This document shows positions 17,205 to 24,974 of a stretch of 64,000 nucleotides of DNA, one piece after another. The notes beneath the pieces were generated by a model. It was not told the origin of the DNA, searched no databases, and was given only the letters and a program-made list of their open reading frames with translations. Origin of the DNA: Deltaproteobacteria bacterium (GTDB lineage Bacteria; Myxococcota_A; Polyangia; Polyangiales; JADJMO01); the NCBI GenBank assembly GCA_022843175.1, contig JALHOE010000002.1:1-64000 (forward strand), written 5' to 3'. The position numbers and the translations under genes were made by a program. Position 1 is the stretch's first letter, and every line of letters begins with the position of its first letter.

Positions 17205-18134
17205 TTATTCGCCGCAGTGGTCGTCTTTGTAGTCGGCCGGCGGATCGTCGGTGCGGAAGCCCGGGTCCCAGGTCCACTTGGTGGACCACGACGTGGGCGT
17301 GCCGCTGCGGCCGATGTCCATGTGGAAGTGGTTGCGGTGCGCCGAGTTGTAGTTTGGCGTGAGCGCGATGCCGAACACCTTGGTGGACGTGGCGTCGCAG
17401 GCGAGCGTGTAGAGCTCCTTGCTGATGCCGGTCTGCGCGGCGAGGCCGCCGGTGCAGGTGGGCAGCGTCGAGATCACCCAGTGCCGCGCGTCGTTGATGT
17501 CGTAGCGGGTGCCGTCTGCTTTGTAGAGGTAGCGGACGTCGACGGCGCGGCCCCACGAGTGATTGGAGTAGCCGCTCGAGCCGCACACGGGCTCGGGGTC
17601 GTCGATGCCTCGGCAGAAGTTGGTGGTGCTCCACGAACAGCAGCAGCGGTAGCAATACGAGCCGAGCGTGCCGACCCGGACGAAGCCCTTGGACTTGAGC
17701 AGGTCGGCGAACTTCGACAGCGTGAGCGCGAACTCGCACGCGACCGGATCGCCCATCGGCGTGGTGCCGGTGCCGCTCGCGAAGAGGACGCCGTTGATCG
17801 GGCCCGTGATGTTGACCGCGTCGACGACGCCGCGCGCGGCCGTGACCTTGTAGGAGATGCCCTTGGCGGTGAGCTGCGAGCGGCAGGGGCTGCCGGCGTC
17901 GACCACCGCGGTGTCCGTCTTTGGTGGGGCGGTGTCGGCGGGCGCGTCGTTCTCGGTCGCGTCGGCGGGCGCGTCGGTGAGGGTGACGTCCTCGGGGGGC
18001 GTGGCGGCGTCGGCCGGCGAGATCTCGGCGCCGGCGTCCTGCTCCTCGGTGGGGAGCGGCGTGGCGGCGATATCGCCCTCGCTGCTGCCGCAGGCGGCGA
18101 GGGAGACGGTCAGCGTGAGGAGCAGCGCGCGCAC
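17205..18134 (-). CDS. Extensin-like / M15-fold lipoprotein
   Basis: The 309-residue product starts at a GTG and carries a lipobox (L-A-A-C, residue about 15), a Pro/Asp/Ala linker to about residue 80, and a C-terminal domain of the Extensin-like_C type, related to D-Ala-D-Ala peptidases. Metal motifs are S-N-H-S-W-G-R-A-V-D and N-H-F-H-M-D near the C-terminus. Numerous cysteines (Y-C-Y-R-C-C-C-S) suggest disulfide bonding outside the cytoplasm. Peptidoglycan cleavage is inferred from fold and motifs. Confidence 0.85.
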   Translation of the reverse strand: MRALLLTLTVSLAACGSSEGDIAATPLPTEEQDAGAEISPADAATPPEDVTLTDAPADATENDAPADTAPPKTDTAVVDAGSPCRSQLTAKGISYKVTAARGVVDAVNITGPINGVLFASGTGTTPMGDPVACEFALTLSKFADLLKSKGFVRVGTLGSYCYRCCCSWSTTNFCRGIDDPEPVCGSSGYSNHSWGRAVDVRYLYKADGTRYDINDARHWVISTLPTCTGGLAAQTGISKELYTLACDATSTKVFGIALTPNYNSAHRNHFHMDIGRSGTPTSWSTKWTWDPGFRTDDPPADYKDDHCGE

Positions 18135-18194
18135 GGACCCGAGCGTAGCAGACGATTTCGCGATCGCTCTTCGACCCGGTGCTCACGGAGCGGT

Positions 18195-20333
18195 ATGGAT
18201 CGAGCGATGCGTTGGGGATGCATTTGTTTGGTTTGGCTCGCGGGGTGCGGTCACCCCGCCGAGACACACCCGGATGCGTCGGTGCCCGATGTGGGCGACG
18301 CGGGCGACGCCGAGCCCCCGCCGTTCGACGAGGGGGCGATCGATCCCGCGAAGCCCCCGCTGATCCCGGTCGGGTTCGACGCGTTCCGGATGTGGGACCG
18401 GTGGGCACACCTCCGCATCGGGCAGCGCACGTACATGCGGAGCACGTTCGATCGCACCGGTCACAACCGCGCCGCCGACGCCGCCCACTACCTCCGCAAG
18501 CGCGCAGACGCCTACGTTCCGCTCGACGTGGCAGGCAGCGGCGTGCTCGCGTTCGTCCGCACCAATCATTGGCACGGCTCGCCGTGGCACTACACGGCCG
18601 ACGGCAGGGACACGATCGTCGCCGAGACGACCACCGCCGATCCGACCAAGCCGATCACCGGCTCCACGTTCATCCCGCAAGAGGTCTTCCCCGAGCCCCT
18701 GGCCTTCACCTGGTCCACGACGAAGGGGGCCGATCTGAGCTGGGTGCCGGTGCCGTTCACCCAGTCGTTCGAGCTCGGGTACGAGCGCGCCTTCTACGGC
18801 ACGGGTTACTATATATTTAACCTATACGATTCGAGCAGCGCGCTCTCGCGCCCGATCGAGACGTGGGACGTGAAGGCGCCGCCGGAGGACGTGCTCAACC
18901 TGTTGCGGCACGTCCGCGGCGACCTCGGGCAACCGGTCGCGCTCGAGGGCGCGCGGACGATCCGTACGCTCCGGCTCACCCTCCCGCGGGACCGCGCGGC
19001 GCTCGGACACGAGCGAATCCGGATCACGTGGGACGACCGCGCGGCGCCCTCGGTCGACGCGCCGATCGCGCTGTTCTTCGGCGCCGGTACGCTGTTCAAC
19101 CGCGACGGCCGCGAGTTCCTCGTCCGCGCGTTCCCCTCGACCATCCGCTACGCCGGCGACTCGATCGTCCTCACGTCGTCGTTCCCGATGCCGTTCTTCT
19201 CGCGCGCGCGGATCGAGGTGCCGGACGGGGTGAAGCTCGAGGTGCTGAGCGAGCCGCTCGGGGCGCAGCGGCACGTGGGGTACTTTCACGCGACCTACCG
19301 CGACCACCCCGTGCCGACCCCGAGCCAGGACCTGGTGCTGCTCGACACCAAGGGCGTCGAGGGGAGCGACGCGTGGTGCGGTCACTTCGTGGGCACGTCG
19401 TTTCAGTTCTCGGACGCCGCCGATCTCACGACGCTCGAGGGCGATCCGCGCTTCTTCTTCGACGACAGCCAGACGCCGCAGGCGATGGGCACCGGCACCG
19501 AGGAGTGGGCGGGCGGCGGCGATTACTGGGGCGGCCAGACCATGACGTTGCCGTTCGCGGGACACCCCACGGGCGCGCCCTCGCCGGACAAGGCGCTCGA
19601 GGCCGAGGACAAGATCGAGTCCGCCTATCGGTTCCTCCTCTCCGACCTCATGCCGTTCGGTCGCAACGCGCTCATCCGCCTCGAGCACGGCGCCGAGAAC
19701 CAGGCGACGCAGCACTACAAGACGGTGACGTTCTGGTACGGCCGGCCGCGCGCGTGCCTCGTGCAGACCGACGCGCTCCACGTGGGCGACGCGGCCGACG
19801 AGGCGAAGCACGCGTGGACCGCCGAGGGCGCCTCGGAGCCCGAGACGCTCGAGAGCCGCTACGAGTGGGGCATCGACTGGGACCGCTTCAAGATGCTCTC
19901 CGTGTATCCGCCGTCGAGCGACACCGGCCGGCGGATGACGGGACCGAGCGAGATGACGCTGCAGATCGACCCGAACAACTTCGGCGTCGTGCTGCGGCGG
20001 AAGTTCGACCAGTCGTTCGTCGACCAGCGCGCGGAGGTGTGGATCGACGGCGAGCGGGCCGGCGTGTGGTACTTCGCGGGCTCGAACACGGCGCTCTTCG
20101 GGTGGACGCCGGGGACCACCGAGACGTTCAACGCGCCGCCCGAGAAGATCACGAGCAACCGCCGGTGGCGCGAGGAGGAGTTCATCGTCCCGCGCAGGCT
20201 CACCCGGGGGAAGAAGGAGCTCCGCGTGCGCATCGTGCCGATCGGCTCGCCCCAGCCGCTCCTTCCGGGCGAGCCGACACCGGAGCGGGTGTGGAGCGCG
20301 TATCGATACTGGGCGTACTCGTGGGTGCTGTAG
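18195..20333 (+). CDS. GH172 (DUF2961) family glycosidase, lipoprotein
   Basis: The 712-residue product has a lipobox (W-L-A-G-C) at about residue 18 and an Asp-rich linker. The rest matches the DUF2961 family, now glycoside hydrolase family 172, whose members act on fructofuranosyl or arabinofuranosyl linkages. The typical core is F-F-F-D-D-S then G-T-G-T-E-E-W with a G-G-D-Y-W-G-G loop (about residues 430-455); the acidic residues there are the likely catalytic ones. A second ATG at 18207 could also serve. Codons at about 18807-18830 include a short AT-rich run (Y-Y-I-F-N-L-Y), unlike the rest. It is monocistronic, ending in paired REP hairpins. Confidence 0.85.
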   Translation: MDRAMRWGCICLVWLAGCGHPAETHPDASVPDVGDAGDAEPPPFDEGAIDPAKPPLIPVGFDAFRMWDRWAHLRIGQRTYMRSTFDRTGHNRAADAAHYLRKRADAYVPLDVAGSGVLAFVRTNHWHGSPWHYTADGRDTIVAETTTADPTKPITGSTFIPQEVFPEPLAFTWSTTKGADLSWVPVPFTQSFELGYERAFYGTGYYIFNLYDSSSALSRPIETWDVKAPPEDVLNLLRHVRGDLGQPVALEGARTIRTLRLTLPRDRAALGHERIRITWDDRAAPSVDAPIALFFGAGTLFNRDGREFLVRAFPSTIRYAGDSIVLTSSFPMPFFSRARIEVPDGVKLEVLSEPLGAQRHVGYFHATYRDHPVPTPSQDLVLLDTKGVEGSDAWCGHFVGTSFQFSDAADLTTLEGDPRFFFDDSQTPQAMGTGTEEWAGGGDYWGGQTMTLPFAGHPTGAPSPDKALEAEDKIESAYRFLLSDLMPFGRNALIRLEHGAENQATQHYKTVTFWYGRPRACLVQTDALHVGDAADEAKHAWTAEGASEPETLESRYEWGIDWDRFKMLSVYPPSSDTGRRMTGPSEMTLQIDPNNFGVVLRRKFDQSFVDQRAEVWIDGERAGVWYFAGSNTALFGWTPGTTETFNAPPEKITSNRRWREEEFIVPRRLTRGKKELRVRIVPIGSPQPLLPGEPTPERVWSAYRYWAYSWVL

Positions 20334-20337
20334 TCCG

Positions 20338-20489
20338 GGAGCCGCGACCGTGAGGGAGCGGGTTGTTCTTCCCCTGCGACAACCCGCTCGCTGACGCTCG
20401 CGGCTCCGGACGGCGCGCTGGAGCCGCGACCGTGAGGGAGCGGGTTGTTCTTCCCCCGCGACAACCCGCTCGCTGACGCTCGCGGCTCC
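20338..20489. repeat. Two tandem REP-like type A hairpins
   Basis: Two near-identical 70-bp hairpins occupy 20338-20407 and 20420-20489. The left arm begins GGAGCCGCGACCGTGAGGGA and the right arm ends CTGACGCTCGCGGCTCC, with a short TTCTTCCC(C/T) loop. They lie between the convergent GH172 gene (stop 20333) and the AspH-like gene (stop 20500). The right-arm core CGCTCGCTGACGC is shared with the type B family. Confidence 0.9.
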
Positions 20490-20499
20490 CATCGTGCGG

Positions 20500-21306
20500 T
20501 TAGCGGGCGATTGCGCGGAGGAAGGCGGGGTCGAAGACGCCGTCTACGCGGATTGAATAACGAAAATATGGGTCGGGCTCGACACCGTGCCAGTCCATGT
20601 CGTTGAACCAGTAGATCCGCGAGCCGACGACGAGCGGCTCGCCCTCGGGGCCGGTGCGGAGCGCGAAGCGCTTGTCGCCGCGCGGGCAGAACGAGATCGA
20701 CTGCGCGATCGACTCCGAGCGGCCGGGCTCGCTGTCGCGGTGGTAGGGGGCGTGGTCGTGCGCCTCGAGCCCGAAGAGCACCACCCGGCCGATCTCCACG
20801 AAGGGGAGCGACTCGATGAAGCCGACCGTCTGCGGGAAGAGCTCGCGCGCCTCTTCGGAGAACGACTTGCCCTCGCCGGAGTGCTTGTCCTCCCAGCGGT
20901 CGTTCTCGAGGAGGTGGTAGCAGATCTTCCACGGAAAATAGACGTGGTGGCGGAGCTTGAGGAGCTCGAGCTGGCCGCGGGTGAAGGGGTGGTCGGTCTC
21001 GTCGCCGAAGCGGTAGGAGCGCCACTCGGCCGGGTCGAACACGCTCGGATCTTCGGCGAGCGAGACGAAGTCCTGCCACTCCTCGAACGTCATCGCCTCG
21101 ATGGCGTGCATCGCGTCGCGGTAGCCGTCGTCGACCTGCCAGGGCGCCACGACGCCCATCCACTTGAGCGTCCCGCCCGTGTACGAGGGCTCGACCCGGG
21201 CGAGGCCGAGGGTGAGCTCCCGGTCGAGCGCGGGGAACACGCTCACGTCGAAGAACGGCTCGAGGTTGACGTAGGGCCGGCCGAACAGGCCGCAGAGGCG
21301 GCTCAC
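20500..21306 (-). CDS. AspH-like 2OG-Fe(II)-type oxygenase, paralogue 2
   Basis: The 268-residue product is clearly homologous along its whole length to the protein at 10829-11623: F-G-R-P-Y near the start, Y-T-G-G, F-P-W-K, E-S-L-P-F-V-x-x-G-R, and the metal/cosubstrate set H189-R-D191, H in D-W-H-G-V-E-P-D-P, and R-Y-S-I-R-V-D-G. The GTG at 21306 overlaps the stop of the Rieske gene (GTGA). It probably hydroxylates a substrate related to, or made by, the Rieske enzyme; this is inference from coupling. Confidence 0.75.
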   Translation of the reverse strand: MSRLCGLFGRPYVNLEPFFDVSVFPALDRELTLGLARVEPSYTGGTLKWMGVVAPWQVDDGYRDAMHAIEAMTFEEWQDFVSLAEDPSVFDPAEWRSYRFGDETDHPFTRGQLELLKLRHHVYFPWKICYHLLENDRWEDKHSGEGKSFSEEARELFPQTVGFIESLPFVEIGRVVLFGLEAHDHAPYHRDSEPGRSESIAQSISFCPRGDKRFALRTGPEGEPLVVGSRIYWFNDMDWHGVEPDPYFRYSIRVDGVFDPAFLRAIAR

Positions 21307-22271
21307 GAGTACGCCCGCCGGATCATGTCGTCGAACGCGATCATGCCGTCCTCGCTCTCTGCGTAGCACAGCGGCGTCCACACGCCCTCGCGGAGGCCCT
21401 CCATCTGCCGTTCGCAGATCGCGCGGTCCTCGTCGTTGGTCTTCTGCCAGAACTCGACGACGTCGGGGTGGTCGAGGTGCGCGACCGCGGGATGGAACAG
21501 GATCGAGAAGTCGACGCGCGTGCGGTCGGGGGCGAGCGGCGAGAGCCGATACGAGAGCACGTAGTCGGGCTGCACGCTGAACAGCGAGGTGGGAAACAGG
21601 AGCGCGTCGTGCACCACGCCCGGCTCGGCGATGAGCGGGCGGCCGTGACGCTGCCCGTCGCGCGAGACCGTCTCGGCGAGGAGCTCCATGCGGCCGCCGA
21701 GCCACGGCCCGCCGGTGACGATCGAGGACGAGCGCGCGAAGGGCGTGTGCCGCTCGAGCCCCGGGTGCACGCTCGGAAAGTGGTGCGACTCCTGGAAGTT
21801 CTCCACCAGGAGCTTCCAGTTGGCGGAGACCTCCCAGCGCGCGCGATGGCCGGCGCGCAGCATCGCCAGATCGGCGGTGATGAAATGGGGCGCGGGCAGG
21901 GGCGCGGCGCGGCGCGACACGAAGACGAAGCCGCCCCACGTGGTGACGTGCGCGCGCACCAGGCCGTCGCACTCCTTGCCGCGGCCGGAGAGGTCGTAGG
22001 ACCAGCCGTGATACGGGCACACCAGGCGGGCGACGCGGCCGGACTCGCCGTCGACGATGGTCGAGGCGCGGTGGCGACAGACGTCGAACATCGCGCGGAG
22101 CTCGAGATCCTCGCCGCGGACGACGATGAGGCGGCCGGGGCCGCGAATCCAGGCGCCGGGGAGGGGGACGTCCTCGACGCGGCCGATGCAGGTCCAGTGG
22201 TCCGCGATGAGCTTTTGATCTGCCGCGTGCGATGCGTCGGACAGATAGACCTCGGCGGGGAGGGGGAGCAT
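21303..22271 (-). CDS. Rieske non-haem iron oxygenase
   Basis: The 322-residue product has a Rieske [2Fe-2S] motif C65-x-H67 and C85-x2-H88, then a catalytic domain with E161-S-H-H164-x4-H169 supplying the mononuclear iron ligands in the N-W-K-L-L-V-E-N-F-Q context of the ring-hydroxylating / choline monooxygenase class. No ferredoxin reductase is adjacent. The substrate is unknown. The ATG at 22271 is only nine bases from the ATG of the divergent lactonase gene. Its stop overlaps the AspH-like gene, so an oxygenase pair is made from one transcript. Confidence 0.88.
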   Translation of the reverse strand: MLPLPAEVYLSDASHAADQKLIADHWTCIGRVEDVPLPGAWIRGPGRLIVVRGEDLELRAMFDVCRHRASTIVDGESGRVARLVCPYHGWSYDLSGRGKECDGLVRAHVTTWGGFVFVSRRAAPLPAPHFITADLAMLRAGHRARWEVSANWKLLVENFQESHHFPSVHPGLERHTPFARSSSIVTGGPWLGGRMELLAETVSRDGQRHGRPLIAEPGVVHDALLFPTSLFSVQPDYVLSYRLSPLAPDRTRVDFSILFHPAVAHLDHPDVVEFWQKTNDEDRAICERQMEGLREGVWTPLCYAESEDGMIAFDDMIRRAYS

Positions 22272-22280
22272 GCTTCCTCG

Positions 22281-23501
22281 ATGAAGAGTAGCCACTCGCT
22301 TGCGCTCGCGGCTGTGGTTCTGATGGGCTGTGGGAGCGAGGCAGAGGCCGTCCCGGCCGAGCAGGACTCGGCAGCGGGCGAGGACGTCGCGTCGAGCGAT
22401 ACGAACGTGACGATCCACGACACGAGCGTCGACGAGACATCGAACCCGATGGACTCCGCGATGATCGACGTATTGCCCGACACGGCAGTGGCCACCACCG
22501 CGTACGTCTACGCGGGGTGCGGCAACGGCGACATCCAGCAGCTGGGGTTCGACGTGGCCACCGGCGAGCTCACCCCGCGGGCGAAGTTTCCGGGCGGGAG
22601 CAACCCGTCGTTCCTCGCGGTCGATCCCACGGCGAAGTATTTGTACGCGGTCAACGAGGGCTCGAGCGAGGTCGCCGCGTTCTCCATCGCGAAGGGCACC
22701 GGCGCGCTCACGCTGCTCAATCGCGTGTCGTCGATGGGCAACGGGCCGGCGTTCGTCTCGGTCGACAAGACGGGCAAGTTCGTGCTCGTCGCCAACTACG
22801 GCGGCGGCAACGTCAACGTCTTCAAGATCGAGGCCGACGGCAGGCTCGGCGCGCGCACCGGCGGCGACGCCGCGGGCAACAAGTCGCACTCCATCCTCAC
22901 CGGCCCGAGCAACAAGTTCGCGTACGTGCCGGCGCTCGGCACCGACTCGATCGCGCAGTACGCGTTCGACGACAGCAAGGGCACGCTCACCGCGCTCTCG
23001 CCGGCCCGCGCGTCCACCGCGGCGGGCGCCGGGCCGCGGCACATCGACTTCCACCCGAGCGGCGCCTTCGCCTTCGTGGTCAACGAGCTCGACGACACGA
23101 TCATGTCGTTCAAGATCGAGACGAGCGGGGCGCTCACCTCGCAGCAGACGCTGTCGACCCTGCCGAGCGGCGTGAGCGGCGCGAGCAACAGCGGCGCCGA
23201 CATCCACGTGCACCCTGGCGGCAAGTTCGTCTACTCGTCCAACCGCGGCCACGACAGCATCGCCATGTTCTCGATCGACGCCGCGGGCAAGCTCGCCTCG
23301 CTCGGGCACGAGCCGACCGGCGGCCAGCGGCCGCGCAACTTCCACATCGACCCGACGGGGCAGATCCTGCTCGCCGCCAACCAGGCGTCAAACAACGTCG
23401 TGACATTTCGCATCGGCGCCGACGGCAAGCTCAGCAAGCTGAAGACCGTCTCGCTCGGCGCTGCACCCGCGTACGTCGGCGTGGTACACGTGCCGATGTG
23501 A
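22281..23501 (+). CDS. Lactonase-family beta-propeller lipoprotein (6-phosphogluconolactonase-like fold)
   Basis: The 406-residue product has a lipobox (L-M-G-C, residue about 17), an Asp/Thr linker and seven-bladed propeller repeats of the lactonase (PF10282) family: blades show G-x-x-P-x-F-(L/V)-x-V-D and G-K-(F/Y)-(L/V)-x-(A/V)-x-N-Y/E patterns, with G-P-R-H-I-D-F-H-P-S-G and R-P-R-N-F-H-I-D-P-T-G. Export makes a cytoplasmic phosphogluconolactonase role unlikely; a binding or lactone-cleaving surface role is possible. It overlaps pdxH by four bases. Confidence 0.85.
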   Translation: MKSSHSLALAAVVLMGCGSEAEAVPAEQDSAAGEDVASSDTNVTIHDTSVDETSNPMDSAMIDVLPDTAVATTAYVYAGCGNGDIQQLGFDVATGELTPRAKFPGGSNPSFLAVDPTAKYLYAVNEGSSEVAAFSIAKGTGALTLLNRVSSMGNGPAFVSVDKTGKFVLVANYGGGNVNVFKIEADGRLGARTGGDAAGNKSHSILTGPSNKFAYVPALGTDSIAQYAFDDSKGTLTALSPARASTAAGAGPRHIDFHPSGAFAFVVNELDDTIMSFKIETSGALTSQQTLSTLPSGVSGASNSGADIHVHPGGKFVYSSNRGHDSIAMFSIDAAGKLASLGHEPTGGQRPRNFHIDPTGQILLAANQASNNVVTFRIGADGKLSKLKTVSLGAAPAYVGVVHVPM

Positions 23502-24061
23502 ACGATCCCATCGAGAGGTTCGTCGAGTGGTTCGACGCGGCGGTCGCCGCCGCGGTGCCCATGCCCGACGCGATGGTCCTGTCCACCGCCGGGCCGTCGT
23601 CGCGGGTGGTGCTCTATCGCGGCCTGTCCGACGGCTCGCCGCGGTTCTTCACCAACTACGAGAGTCGCAAGGGCCACGAGCTCGAGCGCGACCCGCGCGC
23701 GGCGCTGCTCTTTCACTGGGCCACCATGGAGCGTCAGGTGCGGATCGAGGGCGTCGTCGAGAAGATCTCCGCCGCGGAGTCCGACGAGTACTTCGCGTCG
23801 CGCCCCTACGGCCACCAGCTCAACGCGTGGGCGTCCCACCAGAGCAGCACGATCCAGAGCCGCGACGAGCTGCTCGCGCGCGTCGAGGAGCTCACCAAGA
23901 AGTATCCCGCGGGCAGCGTGCCGCGGCCGCCGCACTGGGGCGGGTATCGCGTGGTGCCGAGCGCCGTCGAGCTGTGGCAGGGCCGCCCCGACCGCATGCA
24001 CGACCGCGTCCTCTTCGAGCGCGAGGGCAGCGGTTGGGGCTTCCGCTTGCTGTCGCCGTAG
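23498..24061 (+). CDS. pdxH: Pyridoxamine/pyridoxine 5'-phosphate oxidase
   Basis: The 187-residue FMN enzyme oxidises pyridoxine or pyridoxamine phosphate to pyridoxal phosphate. Family features are M-V-L-S-T, S-S-R-V-V-L-Y-R-G, F-F-T-N-Y-x-S-R-K-G (FMN phosphate), W-x-x-x-x-R-Q-V-R-I-E-G, Y-F-x-S-R-P and the C-terminal dimer signature W-Q-G-R-x-x-R-x-H-D-R. It is shorter than E. coli PdxH (218 residues) because the N-terminal arm is missing, as in many bacteria. A GTG start overlaps the upstream stop. Confidence 0.95.
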   Translation: MNDPIERFVEWFDAAVAAAVPMPDAMVLSTAGPSSRVVLYRGLSDGSPRFFTNYESRKGHELERDPRAALLFHWATMERQVRIEGVVEKISAAESDEYFASRPYGHQLNAWASHQSSTIQSRDELLARVEELTKKYPAGSVPRPPHWGGYRVVPSAVELWQGRPDRMHDRVLFEREGSGWGFRLLSP

Positions 24062-24098
24062 GCGCCGGCGCTTCCAAGCGGCCACCGACTTTGCGACC

Positions 24099-24803
24099 AT
24101 GCGGCGCATGGTTCGCTACCTCTTGGCCGTCGCGCTCCTGGCGATCGGGTGCAAGCCGCGCGCGGGGAGCTCGTGCGAGGGCGATCAGCAGGCGTGTCTC
24201 GACAAGACCACGCGCCTCGTGTGCGTGAACGGCAAGTTCGTGGCGATGCCGTGCAAGGGCGAGCGCGGGTGCTGGCTCGGCCCCAAGAAGACCAACTGCG
24301 ACATCACCGGCAACGGCGACGGCGACCTGTGCGGGCCGAGCGAGCGCGGGCTCGTGGCGTGCCACGGCAGCAAGGAGCAGCTCGTCTGCCTCGACGGGAA
24401 GTTCACTGCGTACAAGTGCCTCGGCAAGGCCGGCTGCGAGAACTCCACCAAGTGCGACGACTCCGTCGCCGAGGTCGGCAGCAAGTGCAACAGCTTCGGC
24501 TACGCGTGCAGCGTCGACGGCAAGCAGCGGCTCAAGTGCATCGACGGCGTGTTCCTCAAGACGCACGAGTGCCGCGGGCCCGACAAGTGCGAGGCGTACC
24601 CGCCGTCGATCCACTGCGACCTGTCCGTGCAGCAAGTGGGCGATCGCTGCGAGCCGGACGAAGAGGGCATGTACGCGTGCAACGCCGACCACACCCAGCG
24701 GCTCCGATGCCTCAAGGGAAAGTTCGGCGTCGAGGGCGACTGCACGGGCCCGAAGGGTTGCACCTACAACAAGCTCGACACCAACGTGTACTGCGACAAA
24801 TAG
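24099..24803 (+). CDS. Cys-rich repeat lipoprotein of unknown function
   Basis: The 234-residue product (or 231 from the ATG at 24108) has a lipobox (L-A-I-G-C). The rest is about four repeats of roughly 50 residues, each with the layout G-x-x-C, A-C-x, x-x-L-x-C-(V/L/I)-(N/D/K)-G-(K/V)-F and a terminal C-D. Even cysteine number and export suggest disulfide-bonded modules. I do not recognise a named family. The gene ends in a composite REP array. Confidence 0.75.
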   Translation: MRRMVRYLLAVALLAIGCKPRAGSSCEGDQQACLDKTTRLVCVNGKFVAMPCKGERGCWLGPKKTNCDITGNGDGDLCGPSERGLVACHGSKEQLVCLDGKFTAYKCLGKAGCENSTKCDDSVAEVGSKCNSFGYACSVDGKQRLKCIDGVFLKTHECRGPDKCEAYPPSIHCDLSVQQVGDRCEPDEEGMYACNADHTQRLRCLKGKFGVEGDCTGPKGCTYNKLDTNVYCDK

Positions 24804-24815
24804 GCCCGCCGAGAT

Positions 24816-24974
24816 AGGCGCGCGCGTAAGCGAGCGCCTCACCTGGAGCCGCGACCGTGAGGGAGCGGGTTGTATTTGAGGTCAGGCGCTCGCTGACGCG
24901 CGCGCCTCACCTGGAGCCGCGACCGTGAGGGAGCGGGTTGTATTTGAGGTCAGGCGCTCGCTGACGCGCGCGCC
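24816..24974. repeat. Composite REP array: type B copy plus two 68-bp units joining types A and B
   Basis: A type B copy begins at 24816, then two exact 68-bp tandem units begin at 24837 and 24905. Each unit fuses the type A left arm (GGAGCCGCGACCGTGAGGGA), a TTGTATTTGAGGTCA spacer and an inverted type B copy. The array separates the convergent genes ending at 24803 and 24974. It shows that the two families are mobilised or amplified together. Confidence 0.9.

Noticed and set aside
16104-18194. A continuous plus-strand frame joining cysE to the GH172 gene
   Set aside because: It only reflects absence of stops in another frame; cysE and GH172 have their own starts, and a hairpin and an opposite-strand gene lie between.
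18807-18830. Short AT-rich run inside the GH172 gene
   Set aside because: It encodes a plausible aromatic strand in frame; too short to be a promoter of a separate gene or an insertion remnant.
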